A stretch of DNA of 64,000 nucleotides, from assembly GCA_029948255.1 (NCBI GenBank), contig JALIZF010001816.1, forward strand, positions 310,001 through 374,000, written 5' to 3'. Below are positions 53,079-64,000 of the stretch, piece after piece. The translations under genes and the position numbers were made by a program. This DNA comes from Telmatactis stephensoni. Lineage: Eukaryota; Cnidaria; Anthozoa; Actiniaria; Isophelliidae. Each line of letters begins with the position of its first letter. The first letter of the stretch is position 1. Under the pieces are notes generated by a model. That model made no database searches, was not told the origin of the DNA, and saw only the letters and a program-made list of their open reading frames with translations.

Positions 53079-53850
53079 CTTAAGGTAATTCCTCTGTTTT
53101 GCACCGCGCACGCCTACTGCGCATGGTTCAAAAAGCATAAATCGCGACTTTACGAGCATTTTCTTTCAAGGTATAATCAAAAAGGATACAAAACTCGATT
53201 TTGGAAATTTTTCTAATCTTTGGTGCGATAAAAAGCAAGTTTTGCGGAACTCGCCCCATTTCCTTCTCGAAAAAGTGCCGTTTTTAGCTCTATTATGATG
53301 ATGTTTTACAAAATATCTCGCAAACGAGCACCGTGACCCCCATTTCTTATTTCAATACTTGCATTCACGCAATGATTTACACAACATATTTGAAAATTAA
53401 GAAAATCTATCGATAGGAACATGGAAAATTTGACGCTTTTTTGTGTATATTTGAGCCCTAGAATGCCAAAAATCGAACATTTCGGGGATATGTTGCTCTC
53501 TAAATGATGCAAAAAATGTTCCAATGAAATGCGTTATCGAAGTTAAAATAAGCTTTCTTGCGAGATAGTTTACTATTTTACCTGTTTCTACTAAAATACT
53601 GCTAAGTCTGAGTTTTGGAGTCTTTTTCTGAGACCAGATAGAGATATATAACGAATTAGCTCGAAAACATTGAACGTTCGCGCGAAAGCGCTAAAATACC
53701 CTTGTATATTAAGCCAAATATTTCCTAAACAAGTAACGTGACCCCCTCTTTTTTTGTTAGTTACGAGATAAGTAACTGAAAACCTACAAAATATCAAATT
53801 TTAAGCGATTTCTATCGGTAGGATCTATTACAGAGGAATCAGCTTAAGGC
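53079..53850. mobile_element. TTAA-flanked element with TAATTCCTCTGT ends
   Basis: TTAAGGTAATTCCTCTGTTT at left, ACAGAGGAATCAGCTTAA at right. Interior repeats ACCGTGACCCCCATTTCTTA at 53330 and ACGTGACCCCCTC at 53734. Same general plan as the 52.1-kb element. Confidence 0.7.
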
Positions 53851-55263
53851 AGCTTTAGGCGCGTTCTTTTGTCATGGTGATTTAAACAAAAATTGTCCAA
53901 AACGTCGATGGGACTTAAGGCAACTGTGCGATTTTTAGTGCAACTTTTTGTGATCTAAGGCGACTTTTTACAGGCGGCTTTTTGGCCCGGTGTAGGCCTT
54001 TGTGTACTATGCCGGACAAATTGTGAGATCCCTACTGAAGAGAACAAAGGAATGAAACAAAAAAACATATTCCAAACTTTCAAATTTCATTGGGGCAAAA
54101 GCGCTTATGAGCCATTACATTCTCTGTAAAATTTACAGTTTTCAAAGCCGCATCACGCTAATTCATTTCTTTCGACCATGCTTATTGGCTCGTTGTTAAC
54201 AAAGCGCATGATGACGTCAAGAAAATTTTTTCGCGCTAACATAATCAAACGGGAAAGGAAAAGCGAATGACCCGTAGACCGTCTGAAATCAGGCTAGCCA
54301 ACCAAGCCCTTCAAATCACCAGAGTGTACGAATAGTTCACGATATGATTTTGATATAGTGTCTGACTTAATTCCTTTCTCTTTTTATTTTTTATATTTTT
54401 ATTATTGATTTATATTAAATTTGAAAAGGAATTACCTTTTTCGCATTATGACATGTATGCTAATTCAATTAACGTTGCCGATGAAAAAAGCCTAAAGTTT
54501 TGAGAGCGGAATCATGAAAAATTTTATCACCGTGACGTCATTACAATAAAAAACTCACTGTATGTTTGCAAATTCTACAACTTGGACACATATTCCTTAA
54601 CTTCTTAGAAAGCCTACAGAGAAGTTTGTCAGTAGTACACAAAAGATATTTGAAAGGCTTTAGCCTTAAGGCTTTTTTCAGCGACAACGTTAATTGAGAT
54701 AGCTATACATCAATTAATTTATTGATTTACTGGAAAACATGAAAGCACTTTTTTACGACTTGAGCATGCAGTAACGACCGACTCATAAATAATAGCGGAT
54801 GAACCGACTTATCATATTAAACCAACACTGACTCAAGCTTCATTATAATGACTTACTCAGCAGTTTGCAGACGGTAATAATTTGGCAACTCATTCAGCAG
54901 TAAAAAAAAATTATTCCTTCTTTTAGTAGAACTTGGGTTGAGTTGTCAGATTTCAGATTTGAGGCAGATGCGGTCGACTACACGCACAACTCGTGATCTC
55001 TAGCAATCATTTCCAGACTACTTAGATCGTAAATGTGACCAATAAACGTAAGATATTCCGCACGATACATGTTTGGTTTAATAACGTAACTCTTTCTCAA
55101 TGCAAAGCAAAAGCTGTTCAATTCTATCGATTTTTATCTGTTAACTCAAACCACAAAACGCTACAATAGTAAAGCACATCCTCCCTGAGTTTACACTATT
55201 ATGCACGAGGTTTTCCAATAAAGTGAAGCCACTTAAAGTGACACTAAATAGACTAGCTCTTTG
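53851..55263. other. Unassigned AT-rich DNA; one foldback end near 54660-54715
   Basis: AGCGACAACGTTAATTGAGA TAGCTATACA near 54680 matches one end of the TACACCTATTTC family; no partner found. No genes. Confidence 0.45.
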
Positions 55264-55556
55264 TAGAGTGATCGCACTTAGAGTGATTTTCATAAACCCG
55301 TGAAATACATTTTAGTGTATTTAGTACTATTAGTCTCTAATTCCTTTGTTTTCTATTGTTTGAATCTGGCTATTACTAGCTAATAATTAACTTTTGTTTC
55401 ACAGGTTTATGAAAACCACTCTAATCCTTGAAATTGTACTAGCTAAATAATGCAAAATAGCACCTATAAACAATGGAAAACAAAGGATTTTAGATTTTTT
55501 AGTACAAAGTAGATTTTGTACTTTTTCACGGATTAAGTGCGATCACTCTAATACTG
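55264..55556. mobile_element. Palindromic MITE, TAGAGTGATCGCACTTA ends
   Basis: TAGAGTGATCGCACTTAGAG and TTTTCATAAACCCGTGAA at left. GTTTATGAAAACCACTCTAA in the middle and TAAGTGCGATCACTCTA at right. The internal inverted pair suggests two overlapping palindromes. Confidence 0.65.
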
Positions 55557-55995
55557 AAGTTAATACCAAAATAGCCAAGAAGATAAAGTTCTCCTTTAGA
55601 ACAAAACAAAGTTAATTAGGTTCTAGTAACTAACTAGGTACCGTATTAACGTGCATGATCCCGTTGAATGGACTTGGCCTCTCGACGCCACCGCCCTAGA
55701 AAACAAAAACAAGAACTGCAGTTTAACTTAAATCATCTACCATACTAAACTGTCAAGTATTGGAAGGTATGCTATTAAATATGTCGGTCGAGTTAATCAC
55801 TAATAATATATTTTATCGGACAAAAATACTAAAAAAACCGCTTTGGAAACATACATAGACAGAAATGTAGAATTTACTACATTACAATTATTGATGCTCA
55901 ATAAGATGTACTTATTCTTCTCTCACTTAATCACAGGGAGCAGAGGAGGGCTGCTTTTCTTGTTTATTTACTCACCTATATTTTATCTTCATCCG

Positions 55996-56172
55996 GGCGC
56001 CATCTTGTTTTTTTCTAATTTACCGCTGTACGAATATCCTTGAGCCGGGCCGTTCCTAACTGTTGAGATGAGCGCGCGCGCGAGAGAGGGATAAAATTTG
56101 ATCAATGTGATAAAATGTGAAAAAAAAATATTCGTACAGCGGTAAATAAAAAAAACAAGATGGCGCGCGGAT
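55996..56172. mobile_element. MITE with GGCGCCATCTTG ends
   Basis: GCGCCATCTTGTTTTTTTCT, AATTTACCGCTGTACGAATA mirrored by TATTCGTACAGCGGTAAATA and AACAAGATGGCGCGC. The loop has a GCGCGCGCGCGAGAG tract. Confidence 0.8.
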
Positions 56173-56225
56173 ATGGTCCCAGCACTTGGCAAAGCTCATT
56201 AGACTACTTGCTGTATTTATAGTAT

Positions 56226-56582
56226 GAGGTCCCATTGACAAGTAGCCCATTATTGCATTTACGCCAAGCCGACCTCAATGCTGGTAGTGTAGGTCAGACC
56301 ACACCACCGGCAACTTCATGGCCTACTCTCCCCGAATAGTGGTGTGGGTTCTTTAACGTCCCTCCGGTGCAAGTGGTGAAGTGTTAGAGAGACGGGGCCT
56401 ACGGTTTAACGTCCTTATCCGAGACGACCTGAAGGTCTAACCATTTGCAGATGTAGTTTACAAAGGCAGCAACTTCTCCTCAATTATTTAAAGACCCTGA
56501 GTGTTGGTCCGGCCGGGATTCGAACCCCGACCTCCCGCACGAAAGACCGACGCTCAACCAACTGAGCCAACCGGGCGGCGGC
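56226..56582 (-). mobile_element. tRNA-derived SINE, reversed, near full length
   Basis: Reverse strand: GCCCGGTTGGCTCAGTTGGT (A box) and GGTTCGAATCCCGGCC (B box) at 56575-56505. A long conserved body follows (GACGTTAAACCGTAGGCCCC; GGACGTTAAAGAACCCACAC). This body type is common in anthozoan SINEs as I recall. GCAGAGGAGGGC at 55940 and GCCCTCCTCTGC at 56580 flank it in inverted orientation. Confidence 0.85.
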
Positions 56583-56644
56583 CCTCCTCTGCTCCCTGTG
56601 ACTTAATATGTAGTAAATGCTGTACGGAGTGTTATTTAGGAAGG

Positions 56645-57395
56645 GATAAATACCGAGAAGCGAGGCTTTTAGCCATACACCTATTTCTAAAAAGGTTGTC
56701 ACCGCTATAAGAGCGATAGGCGATAGGTAATAGGTCATTCCAAGACCGCAAAGCACTACTGATTTCTAATTGATTTACATATGAATAGCCAAATATTTTA
56801 TGGAATGGTGTAAAGAAAGATTTATAGTGCAGGCATATCGTGCAGAATTGTTCAGTTTTTTGCTACAAGCATGAAAATTGGCACAATGATAGAAGACAAC
56901 ATGCTGACTAATTCCTGATATAGCGCCACGCCCAAAAATCAATACTTCCAGTTTTACACATGTGGAATTAATTTTCACTTAAAATTAAATACAATTGTTG
57001 CATTAACTAGTTGGTTCATGAAATGTGATAATTCTTTATGGGTACTGTTCCTTCTACCTAACTGACTATAGTGCCCCACCCTATTCCTCGTACTTCCAGT
57101 TTTATGTTAATGGATTTAATTAAATTCAAAATTACTGAAAATAACCGTTTTCTACAATGCTATCACTACCAACTAATCCAAATTGGTCTAATGATGCATG
57201 CCCTTTTCATTTCACATGCACTGCCACACCCTAAACTTAGTACTGCCAGTATAGATACATAGGAATACCTCAAGTCTCTCAAGTATCAAAATTATTCACC
57301 TTGTTTTAAAGTCAAGGAGATGAAACAACGCAATTTGCATAACATGCAACCATGGCAACGCCTTTTCAAAAGTACTTCCAGTAATAATACTTTGG
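56645..57395 (+). repeat. Left terminal inverted repeat
   Basis: Landmarks: ACACCTATTTCTAAAAAGGT, CACCGCTATAAGAGCGATAG, GCGCCACGCCCAAAAATCAA, CCCCACCCTATTCCTCGTAC, AGTACTTCCAGTAATAATAC. All recur inverted in 62785-63529. TACTTCCAGT recurs several times within the arm. Confidence 0.9.
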
Positions 57396-59099
57396 AATTG
57401 ATGATCTGGAATTAGGTTTGGGTATATGGCAATCTGACATCTTTCTGTAGGGATTCCTACATAAAGGCCGCTGTTATTGCACTTCCCTCGTAACAATCAA
57501 TAATTCTCACTATTTTATAATTTTCCACATAAAGAAAACCCGTTCACAATAGCCTGATCAATCACACATGACTGTGAAGACCCAGTTTAATACAGAATGT
57601 CTCCAGGGTTGATGTAATGTGGAGCGAATATTGCGGCACTGATAGCCTCAAATCACAGACCATATCTAGAAGTTAACAAAGCCATGGTCAACCAAAGCGT
57701 GTAGAACTGGGAAAGATTCCTTAGGGTATTGAGCTTTTTTTATTTTTTGCTGAAATTTGCAAATCCATCATATTGCCCAACAAGAAACACTTGATTTCTT
57801 CTGTTGGAGAAAAATTAGTGTTGAACGGGAATTCGCTGGATTCCTTAGGTTTTTGAGAGCTTTTTACTTTTAGTTGAAATTTGCAAATGAAAGTCATCAA
57901 GTTGCATGGAAACATACACTTGATTTCTTCTTTTGGACAAAGATTAGCATGTGATGTAGAACGGAAATTCACTGGATTGGCAACATGCACTTAAGAGGAA
58001 TCAGACTTAAGGATTGTGATATTGCAGTTCTTGAAGCTTTCAGAGCACTAGGCCCTAGCAAAGCAGCTGCACTTCCTGCTTTCCATGGCTTCCACGACTT
58101 TTAGGAGCAAGGATTGCACAGTTGGTTAGTGCGAGAGGTCCCAAGTTTGATCCCCATCGAATATAAAAATTCCTATCCTTGTTTCGACTTCTGTTCTTTC
58201 CGTGTAGCTTTAATATACTGTAAATACCCTTAAAATGGAGCATCGGTAGAGAGCGGGAGAAAAGGGCCCATCTTCAATTGCTTTTTCCACGAGCCTCTGG
58301 CTCTGGAAATAGGACTACTCCAGGCACTAAAATCGCCGTAATTTTGGGCGATTTTAGCAAAATTATCCCCAAAGATACTCAAAACTTAAGGCGATTTTGG
58401 GCGATTTTAAAGCCCGGAATAGGCCTGGAGATCTGCGCACCAACGTCCCGCGATTTCGAAGTAAAACTTCAACTTTTCATTTCTTTGTCTTCACGGGCTG
58501 CAATGAAATGTCTATATTCGGGAAAATCTCTGCCTTGGAGACTTGAAGGTATTGTTTGCAGAAGTAAAAACAACATTTGAACGGCCTTTGAATGATTCTG
58601 TATGTAAAGATCTGTTGGAAATATATGTCAGTCTACTGCAGCAATTTGTTGTACTACTGTACAGTTAAACTAACTTTTGCCAAATAGTTATTGACTTTAT
58701 AGAAGGAAATGTTTTCAAAAAAGCCAAGTCAATGGGGGCAGCATCCCATCTGTAGCACTCCGCCAAAATCACATTAAGAGACTAACTGCTTATCAAGCCA
58801 GGTCAGTCGTTGCAGCTACCCTCTGCGCCGCACTTGGCAGTAGACAAAGGCGGACCAAAAAGATTAAATTAACGCAATTGTGGGAAAACTAAGCAAGAGT
58901 TTTTGGAAATGTGTAGCCACCTGACCAGATGTAAATGTCAGCAAGATAAAAATGTGCAAAATTGCAGCTCGTGTGCACAGCCATGTGTGATTGTGGAGGC
59001 GATTGCAAATGGAATTAATTCGTTTGGGAAGTTATTGAAATAATTAACAATGCAAAATTTAGTGATTGCTACGAGTGAACTGCAATAGCCCTCTCCCTT
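57396..59099. other. Left interior of the composite element: short tandem pair, tRNA-like fragment
   Basis: Tandem pair of about 125 bp at 57716-57980 (TGAAATTTGCAAAT, ACACTTGATTTCTTCT). tRNA-like boxes at 58110-58160 (CACAGTTGGTTAGTGCGAGA, AAGTTTGATCCCC). GGCGATTTTGGGCGATTTTA at 58390 inverted-like with 58330. No gene. Confidence 0.55.
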
Positions 59100-59269
59100 C
59101 ACAGGAAATTTTTTAAGATTCCCAACATGGGATTAAATTGGTAAAATATTGTGTTTTCCTTGGGTAATCATTGTGAAAAACACAATATTGGGAAAGTGTT
59201 ACCAAAACCAAGTTTGGGATTTATTGATCCCATACAATCTCCAATGTTGGGAAATTTTGGTCCCAATCT

Positions 59270-60115
59270 ACTCCCAAAATGGGAATTTTTTGTTCTTTTA
59301 TCCCCAATATGGGGATATTTTGATCCCAATATTTTCCCAGAAGTTTGAACATTTCGGGCAATGTTATTCCCAGTGGAGGGATATTTTGATCCCATATTTA
59401 ACACAAAATTGGGATTTTTGTTCCCATTTTACCCCCAGTATGGGGATATTATGATCCCACACCTAACCCTAACTTGGGATTTTTGTTCCCATTTTACCCC
59501 CAATATGGGGATATTATGATCCCACACCTAACCCAAACTCGGGATTTTTGTTCCCATTTTACCCCCAATATGGGGATATTATGATCCCACACCTAACCCA
59601 AACTTGGGATTTTTGTTCCCATTTTACTCCCAATATGGGGATATTATGATCCCACACCTAACCCAAACTTGGGATTTTTGTTCCCATTTTACCCCCAATA
59701 TGAAGATATTATGATCCCACACCTAACCCAAACTTGGGATTTTGTTCCCATTTTACCCCCAATATGGGGATATTATGATCCCACACTTAACCCAAACTTG
59801 GGATTTTTGTTCCCATTTTACTCCCAATATGGGGATATTATGATCCCACACCTAACCCAAACTTGGGATTTTTGTTCCCATTTTACCCCCAATATGGGGA
59901 TATTATGAATTGATCCCACACCTAACCCAAACTTGGGATTTTGTTCCCATTTTACTCCCAAATATGGGGATACTATGATCCCACACCTAACCCAAACTTG
60001 GGATTTTGTTCCCATTTTACTCCCAATATGGGGATATTATGATCCCACACTTAACCCAAAATTCTGGCTTTTGTTCCAATCTACCCCCAATGTAGGGATA
60101 TATTTATCCTATATT
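59270..60115. repeat. Satellite array 1, unit about 63-64 bp, about 12-13 units
   Basis: Unit contains CCAATATGGGGATATTATGA, TCCCACACCTAACCC, AAACTTGGGATTTTTGTTCC, CATTTTACCCC. Central units are nearly identical, edge units diverged. Overlapping frames on both strands are artefacts. Confidence 0.95.
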
Positions 60116-61504
60116 TATTTAACCCCAAGTTGAAACATTTTGATAGGATTTCATTGAGATCCATAGCTTTATTTAGAATAATTTTAACAAACAATTAACA
60201 ACTTGTCAACTATATTATATTTCAACTACTGTTTTTAAATTGTTTAAGTTTTCTTGCCCAAACTGCAACTCAGTTCTGCATGCAATAATTTTATTGGGTA
60301 TATATAGAAAATTGGCAGGATTTTGTCAATAATAGTAATAATATATAACTTTTAAATTGAATTATTAAGCTGCAAGTCCTGATCCTGATTCTGATTTATT
60401 ACTCTGTGAAGCTAATTGCATGTGACAGAGGGGAGGACGATGGCCTAAACCACAATTGCTTGCAAACCCTCCAAAAAATGACAAATATAAGCTTAATTAC
60501 TAAAAAAAAAACAATATATGTATTATATTGCATCTCTGAGTAAGTTCTTATCTGTAATGAAGTGATCTCTGGCATTTTCCTTCTTTAGCCTTTCACAGCC
60601 AATATTGCATTCTTTGAGCCCATATATCTTGTGCTAAGCAAAAATGACTTCTGGGGCAGCTTGTGGTCTTTTCAAGGCAGCTTCTGATCTGAAAGAAACA
60701 ATATAACTTATATAATTGATGTCTGACCTGAATTGAATATGAAATTTGGTTTGATGAGGTTTGAAGCTACAATAAAATTGAATAATAAGATAAGTTTGGA
60801 CAGCTTAATTACCTTTAATAATCACACCCAACTGTATGTGTCACTGTCAAGCCATATAATTTATGCTTCACTGAGAAAAGTGATTTCATATTTTGTTCAA
60901 GTGAAGAGTTTCTTAAATATTTACATTTTTCCTAAAAGAAAAATTTAAAGGGGAAACCATAACTCATAATTCCAATAATCAAGTACTAATTAAAACAAGA
61001 TATAAGCTTAACTTAGCTTGAACATTAGTCTTTAAAATGCCCAAACAGTCAAGTGATATAGCACTCACAAACAGCAGAAAGACCAGAAACAAAATGAAAC
61101 TCAGATAGAATTGGCAATATCACCTGTATTATTTAAAAATCCTTTTAAAAATCCTAGCTTACCTTCATTTTCAAGTGATTTTCAAACATTTCTCTCATAA
61201 AGTGAAGAAAGAAGTGTTGATTTAGCAGCCTTTGTTTGCTCTGCAAGTGAAATGTGTGCAAACTCGCCAAACTCAACTTTTCCCGCCAAAACCTAGTAAA
61301 ACGCGAGACTGCTGACCAAAATGAACAGGGCTCACCCACAGGAAGCCCACAAGACCAATAGGACCATTCTAGATCTATATTATATACAGTCAGCAAAGAT
61401 CAACAGGTTTTGTCACAAAAATGGTTTATGAGAAAAAGCAGGTTGGGTGAAAGTATTTTTTATGTGTGTCAATCAAACAACAACTAATTTCAACTGTCAA
61501 GATT
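60116..61504. other. Spacer between the two arrays
   Basis: AT-rich. A reverse-strand frame of 80 codons (61396-61154), followed at 61163 by an AAG|GTAAGC donor-like site and at 60690 by a TTTCTTTCAG acceptor-like site, could be a relic of a spliced element gene. No motif was recognised. Confidence 0.4.
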
Positions 61505-62465
61505 TCTGGCAGCCTTTTCATTTCCCAAGTTAGGGATTCAATTGGGAACACATTCCAATTTATTTCCCTTGTTTGGGATTATGTTGTGAGCAGTTTCCCA
61601 TTCTTTTCCACTGGATAGGAATCAATTGGGAAAATGTTCCCCATCCATTTCCCAAGTTAAGGATTCAATTGGGAACACATTCCCATTTATTTCCCTTGTT
61701 TGGGAGTATGTTGTGAACAGTTTCCCATTCTTTTCCACTGGATAGGAATCAATTGGGAAAATGTTCCCATTCATTTCCCAAGTTAAGGATTCAATTGGGA
61801 ATACATTCCCTTTCATTTCCCAAGTTAAGGATCCAATTGGGAACAAATTCCCATTTATTTCTCTTGTTTGGGATTATGTTGTGAGCAGTTTCCCATTCTT
61901 TTCCACTGCATAGGAATCAATTGGGAAAATGTTCCCATCCATTTCTCAAGTTAAGGATTCAATTGGGAACAAATTCCCATTTATTTCCCTTGTTTGGGAG
62001 TATGTTGTGAACAGTTTCCCATTCTTTTCCATTGGGTAGGAGTCAATTGGGAAAATGTTCCCATCCATTTCTCAAGTTAAGGATTCAATTGGGAACAAAT
62101 TCCCATTTATTTCTCTTGTTTGGGATTATGTTGTGAACAGTTTCCCATTCTTTTCCATTGCGTAGGAATCAATTGGGAAAATGTTCCCATTCATTTCCCA
62201 AGTTAAGGATTCAATTGGGAACACATTCCGATTTATTTCCCTTGTTTGGGATTATGTTGTGAACAGTTTCCCATTCTTTTCCACTGGATAGGAATCAATT
62301 GGGAAAATGTTCCTATTCATTTCCCAAGTTAAGGATTCAATTGGGAACACATTCCCTTTCATTTCCCAAGTTAAGGATTCAATTGGGAACACATTCCCAT
62401 TTATTTCCCTTGTTTGGGATTATGTTATGAACAGTTTCCCATTCTTTTCCCAGCTCTGGGATTCA
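61505..62465. repeat. Satellite array 2, higher-order unit about 120-160 bp
   Basis: Recurring blocks: CATTTCCCAAGTTAAGGATT, CAATTGGGAACACATTCCCA, TTTATTTCCCTTGTTTGGGA, GTTGTGAACAGTTTCCCATT, CTTTTCCACTGGATAGGAAT, CAATTGGGAAAATGTTCCCA. Block order is constant; one block pair is duplicated in some units. Confidence 0.95.
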
Positions 62466-62784
62466 GCTGGATAAATATTCCCATTAATTGCACAAAAAAG
62501 GGAATTGATTAAAAAAAACACTCTCAGTCACTTTCCAAGATTGAGATTTTATTGGGTTTGTTTCAGAAGGACGTTAAAAATTTCAAAAAATTCCCCTTTG
62601 GTTCCCAATAATGGGTTCATGATTTCCCATTTTTTCTCCAAGATTGTGAATTTTTCCAACATTTTCCCAATGTGAAAAACCATATTTTTTCCTGTGCTTG
62701 TCAAAGATTTTTACTTTTTTTTTACCTCTTAGATTTTCCATAATCCAAAATTAATAAATTCCAGTAACCCCAATAATCAATTAC

Positions 62785-63529
62785 AATGTACTATTACTGG
62801 AAGTACTTTTGAAAAGGCGTTGCCGTGGTTATTCAAATTGCGTTGTTTCAATCATATCCGTTTATTATTCTATCTCCTTGACTTTAAAACAAGGTGAATA
62901 ATTTTGATACTTGAGAGACTTGAGGTATTCATATGTATCTATACTGGCAGTACTAAGTTTAGGGTGTGGCAGTGCATGTGAAATGAAAAGGGCATGCATC
63001 ATTAGACCAATTTGGATTAGTTGGTAGTGATAGCATTGTAGAAAACGGTTATTTTCAGTAATTTTGAATTTAATTAAATCCATTAACATAAAACTGGAAG
63101 TACGAGGAATAGGGTGGGGCACTATAGTCAGTTAGGTAGAAGGAACAGTACTCATAAAGAATTATCACATTTCATGAACCAACTAGTTAATGCAACAATT
63201 GTATTTAATTTTAAGTGAAAATTAATTCCACATGTGTAAAACTGGAAGTATTGATTTTTGGGCGTGGCGCTATATCAGGAATTAGTCAGCATGTTGTCTT
63301 CTATCATTGTGCCAATTTTCATGCTTGTAGCAAAAAACTGAACAATTCTGCACTTTTTGTGCACGATATGCCTGCACTATTAGGATGGCTTAATTATGAA
63401 ATCAATAGTGCTTTGCGGTCTTGGAATGACCTATTACCTATCGCCTATCGCTCTTAGCGGTGACAACCTTTTTTGAAATAGGTGTATACATATGTATATG
63501 GATAAAAGCCGAGCTTCGAGGTATTTATC
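62785..63529 (-). repeat. Right terminal inverted repeat
   Basis: Inverted copy of the left arm with scattered substitutions, a roughly 25-bp difference near 62850-62880 and a deletion near 63380. Identical short frames in both arms arise from this duplication. Confidence 0.9.
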
Positions 63530-64000
63530 TGCCTTATTATATGATTGAGGAGGTTTTCACACAAAAGCGATTCAAAAAGACAATCACTAATTAGATCATT
63601 GTTACCGAATTCCAAGAAGGAAACCTTAAACTGATAATTGTTTTTCAATTCTATTCAGAGAAACACTAACGAACTTCATGATAACACACAAAAGATTTTT
63701 TTGTTGAGAAGATTCCATCAGTTAGCTCAGTAGTATAGTGGTTAAAAGCGGGTATAGGAGTGCAGAAAGTCTCGGGTTCGAATTAATCTCTGTCATTTAT
63801 CAAAGACTTTTTTCCACCAAAAATCGCTACTTAGTATATTTCTAAGAAAATTTCTAAGTCTTGATGTCCACACATAAATCATCTAAGGAAGTGTGGAACG
63901 AAATTATAAATTCAAGTGATGTATCTAGATAAACCCCGGGAATTATAAATTCAAGTGATTTATACAGATACATCCCGGAGAAGCTCTATATAAAACCCTT
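63530..64000. other. Right edge: tRNA-like SINE head and short tandem duplication
   Basis: GTTAGCTCAGTAGTATAGTG GTTAAAA (A box) and CGGGTTCGAATTAATCTC (B box) at 63720-63790 form a SINE-like head without a full tRNA fold. GAATTATAAATTCAAGTGAT is duplicated at about 63900 and 63940 (about 41-bp period). Confidence 0.55.

Larger units (their letters stand above)
59100..62696. mobile_element. Nested 3.6-kb element with CACAGGAAA ends and CTT flanks (CACTA/EnSpm-like?)
   Basis: CACAGGAAATTTTTTAAGAT at left, TTTTTTCCTGTG at right, and CTT immediately outside on both sides (59097-59099, 62697-62699). CAC...GTG ends, 3-bp duplication and dense subterminal repeats built on TTGGGA are the pattern of CACTA/EnSpm elements. 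That is an inference because no transposase is present. Confidence 0.55.
56645..63529. mobile_element. 6.9-kb composite element with about 0.75-kb terminal inverted repeats
   Basis: GATAAATACCGAGAAGCGAG at left is mirrored by CTTCGAGGTATTTATC at right, followed inward by the ends of the TACACCTATTTC family and about 700 bp of high similarity. No transposase or other long frame is present. The interior (57396-62780) has a tRNA-like fragment, short repeats and a 3.6-kb nested element with satellites. The class is unresolved: foldback of the P/Galileo type, large MITE, or two inverted insertions. Confidence 0.7.

Noticed and set aside
56501..56590. Possible tRNA gene (good A and B boxes)
   Set aside because: Followed by a SINE body; no intact acceptor stem or anticodon arm could be drawn.
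57071..57262. Identical small frames at 57.1 kb and 63.0 kb as a duplicated gene
   Set aside because: They lie in the two arms of the inverted repeat; duplication explains the identity and no motif is present.
59149..60133. Repeat array resembling CRISPR by regular spacing
   Set aside because: Head-to-tail satellite without unique spacers, in animal DNA, inside a transposon-like element.
61622..61846. Frame with repeated EMNGNVFPIESLTW
   Set aside because: Translation of satellite array 2; no independent coding evidence.
63720..63790. Possible tRNA gene
   Set aside because: Boxes present but the B-box half is degenerate and stems do not close; treated as a SINE head.

Overview
The window looks like nuclear DNA of an invertebrate animal. 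An anthozoan cnidarian (coral or anemone) is the best guess. The reasons are an AT-rich background, spliced animal-type exons with GT-AG introns, a DEG/ENaC channel gene, and a mix of L1-like, CR1/Jockey-like and R2-like LINEs with Ty3/gypsy, Helitron, Polinton, hAT-like and TTAA-flanked elements plus tRNA-derived SINEs. The phylum is an inference; no species marker was seen. Nothing suggests bacterial operons or CRISPR.

Left third (1-22 kb): layered transposons. A reverse-strand L1-like LINE runs from about 6.9 kb down to 1.4 kb. It is cut at its 3' side by a decayed Ty3/gypsy element. Its endonuclease is split by a 5'-truncated LINE with a 7-bp target-site duplication, and that LINE's ATT tail hosts an R2-like LINE end. 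Its ORF1 is split by a 1.2-kb DNA element. A second ORF1/5'UTR copy and about 634-bp tandem units follow. Next come a broken SF3-helicase-like pseudogene, self-nested copies of the 1-kb element (11.7-14.5 and 19.5-22.0 kb), and a Helitron-like polyprotein remnant with a 57-bp coding repeat array (17.8-19.5 kb).

Middle (22-45 kb): mostly unassigned AT-rich DNA with many short inverted-repeat elements (MITEs), some nested with clear target duplications. The one recognisable host gene is a DEG/ENaC sodium channel on the + strand (32.65-40.94 kb). Twelve exons have consistent splice phases, with one extra base in exon 4. Its introns are packed with MITEs, a SINE and microsatellites.

Right third (45-64 kb): rearranged LINE pieces including a 2A-like and PHD-like ORF, a decayed Polinton DNA polymerase B, another LINE 3' end, a reverse-strand coiled-coil exon of unknown function (50.5-51.2 kb), and TTAA-flanked elements. 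At 56.6-63.5 kb lies a 6.9-kb structure with about 0.75-kb terminal inverted repeats. Inside it sits a 3.6-kb element with CACAGG ends and 3-bp CTT flanks that carries two large tandem arrays. This nested composite is the most unusual structure in the window.
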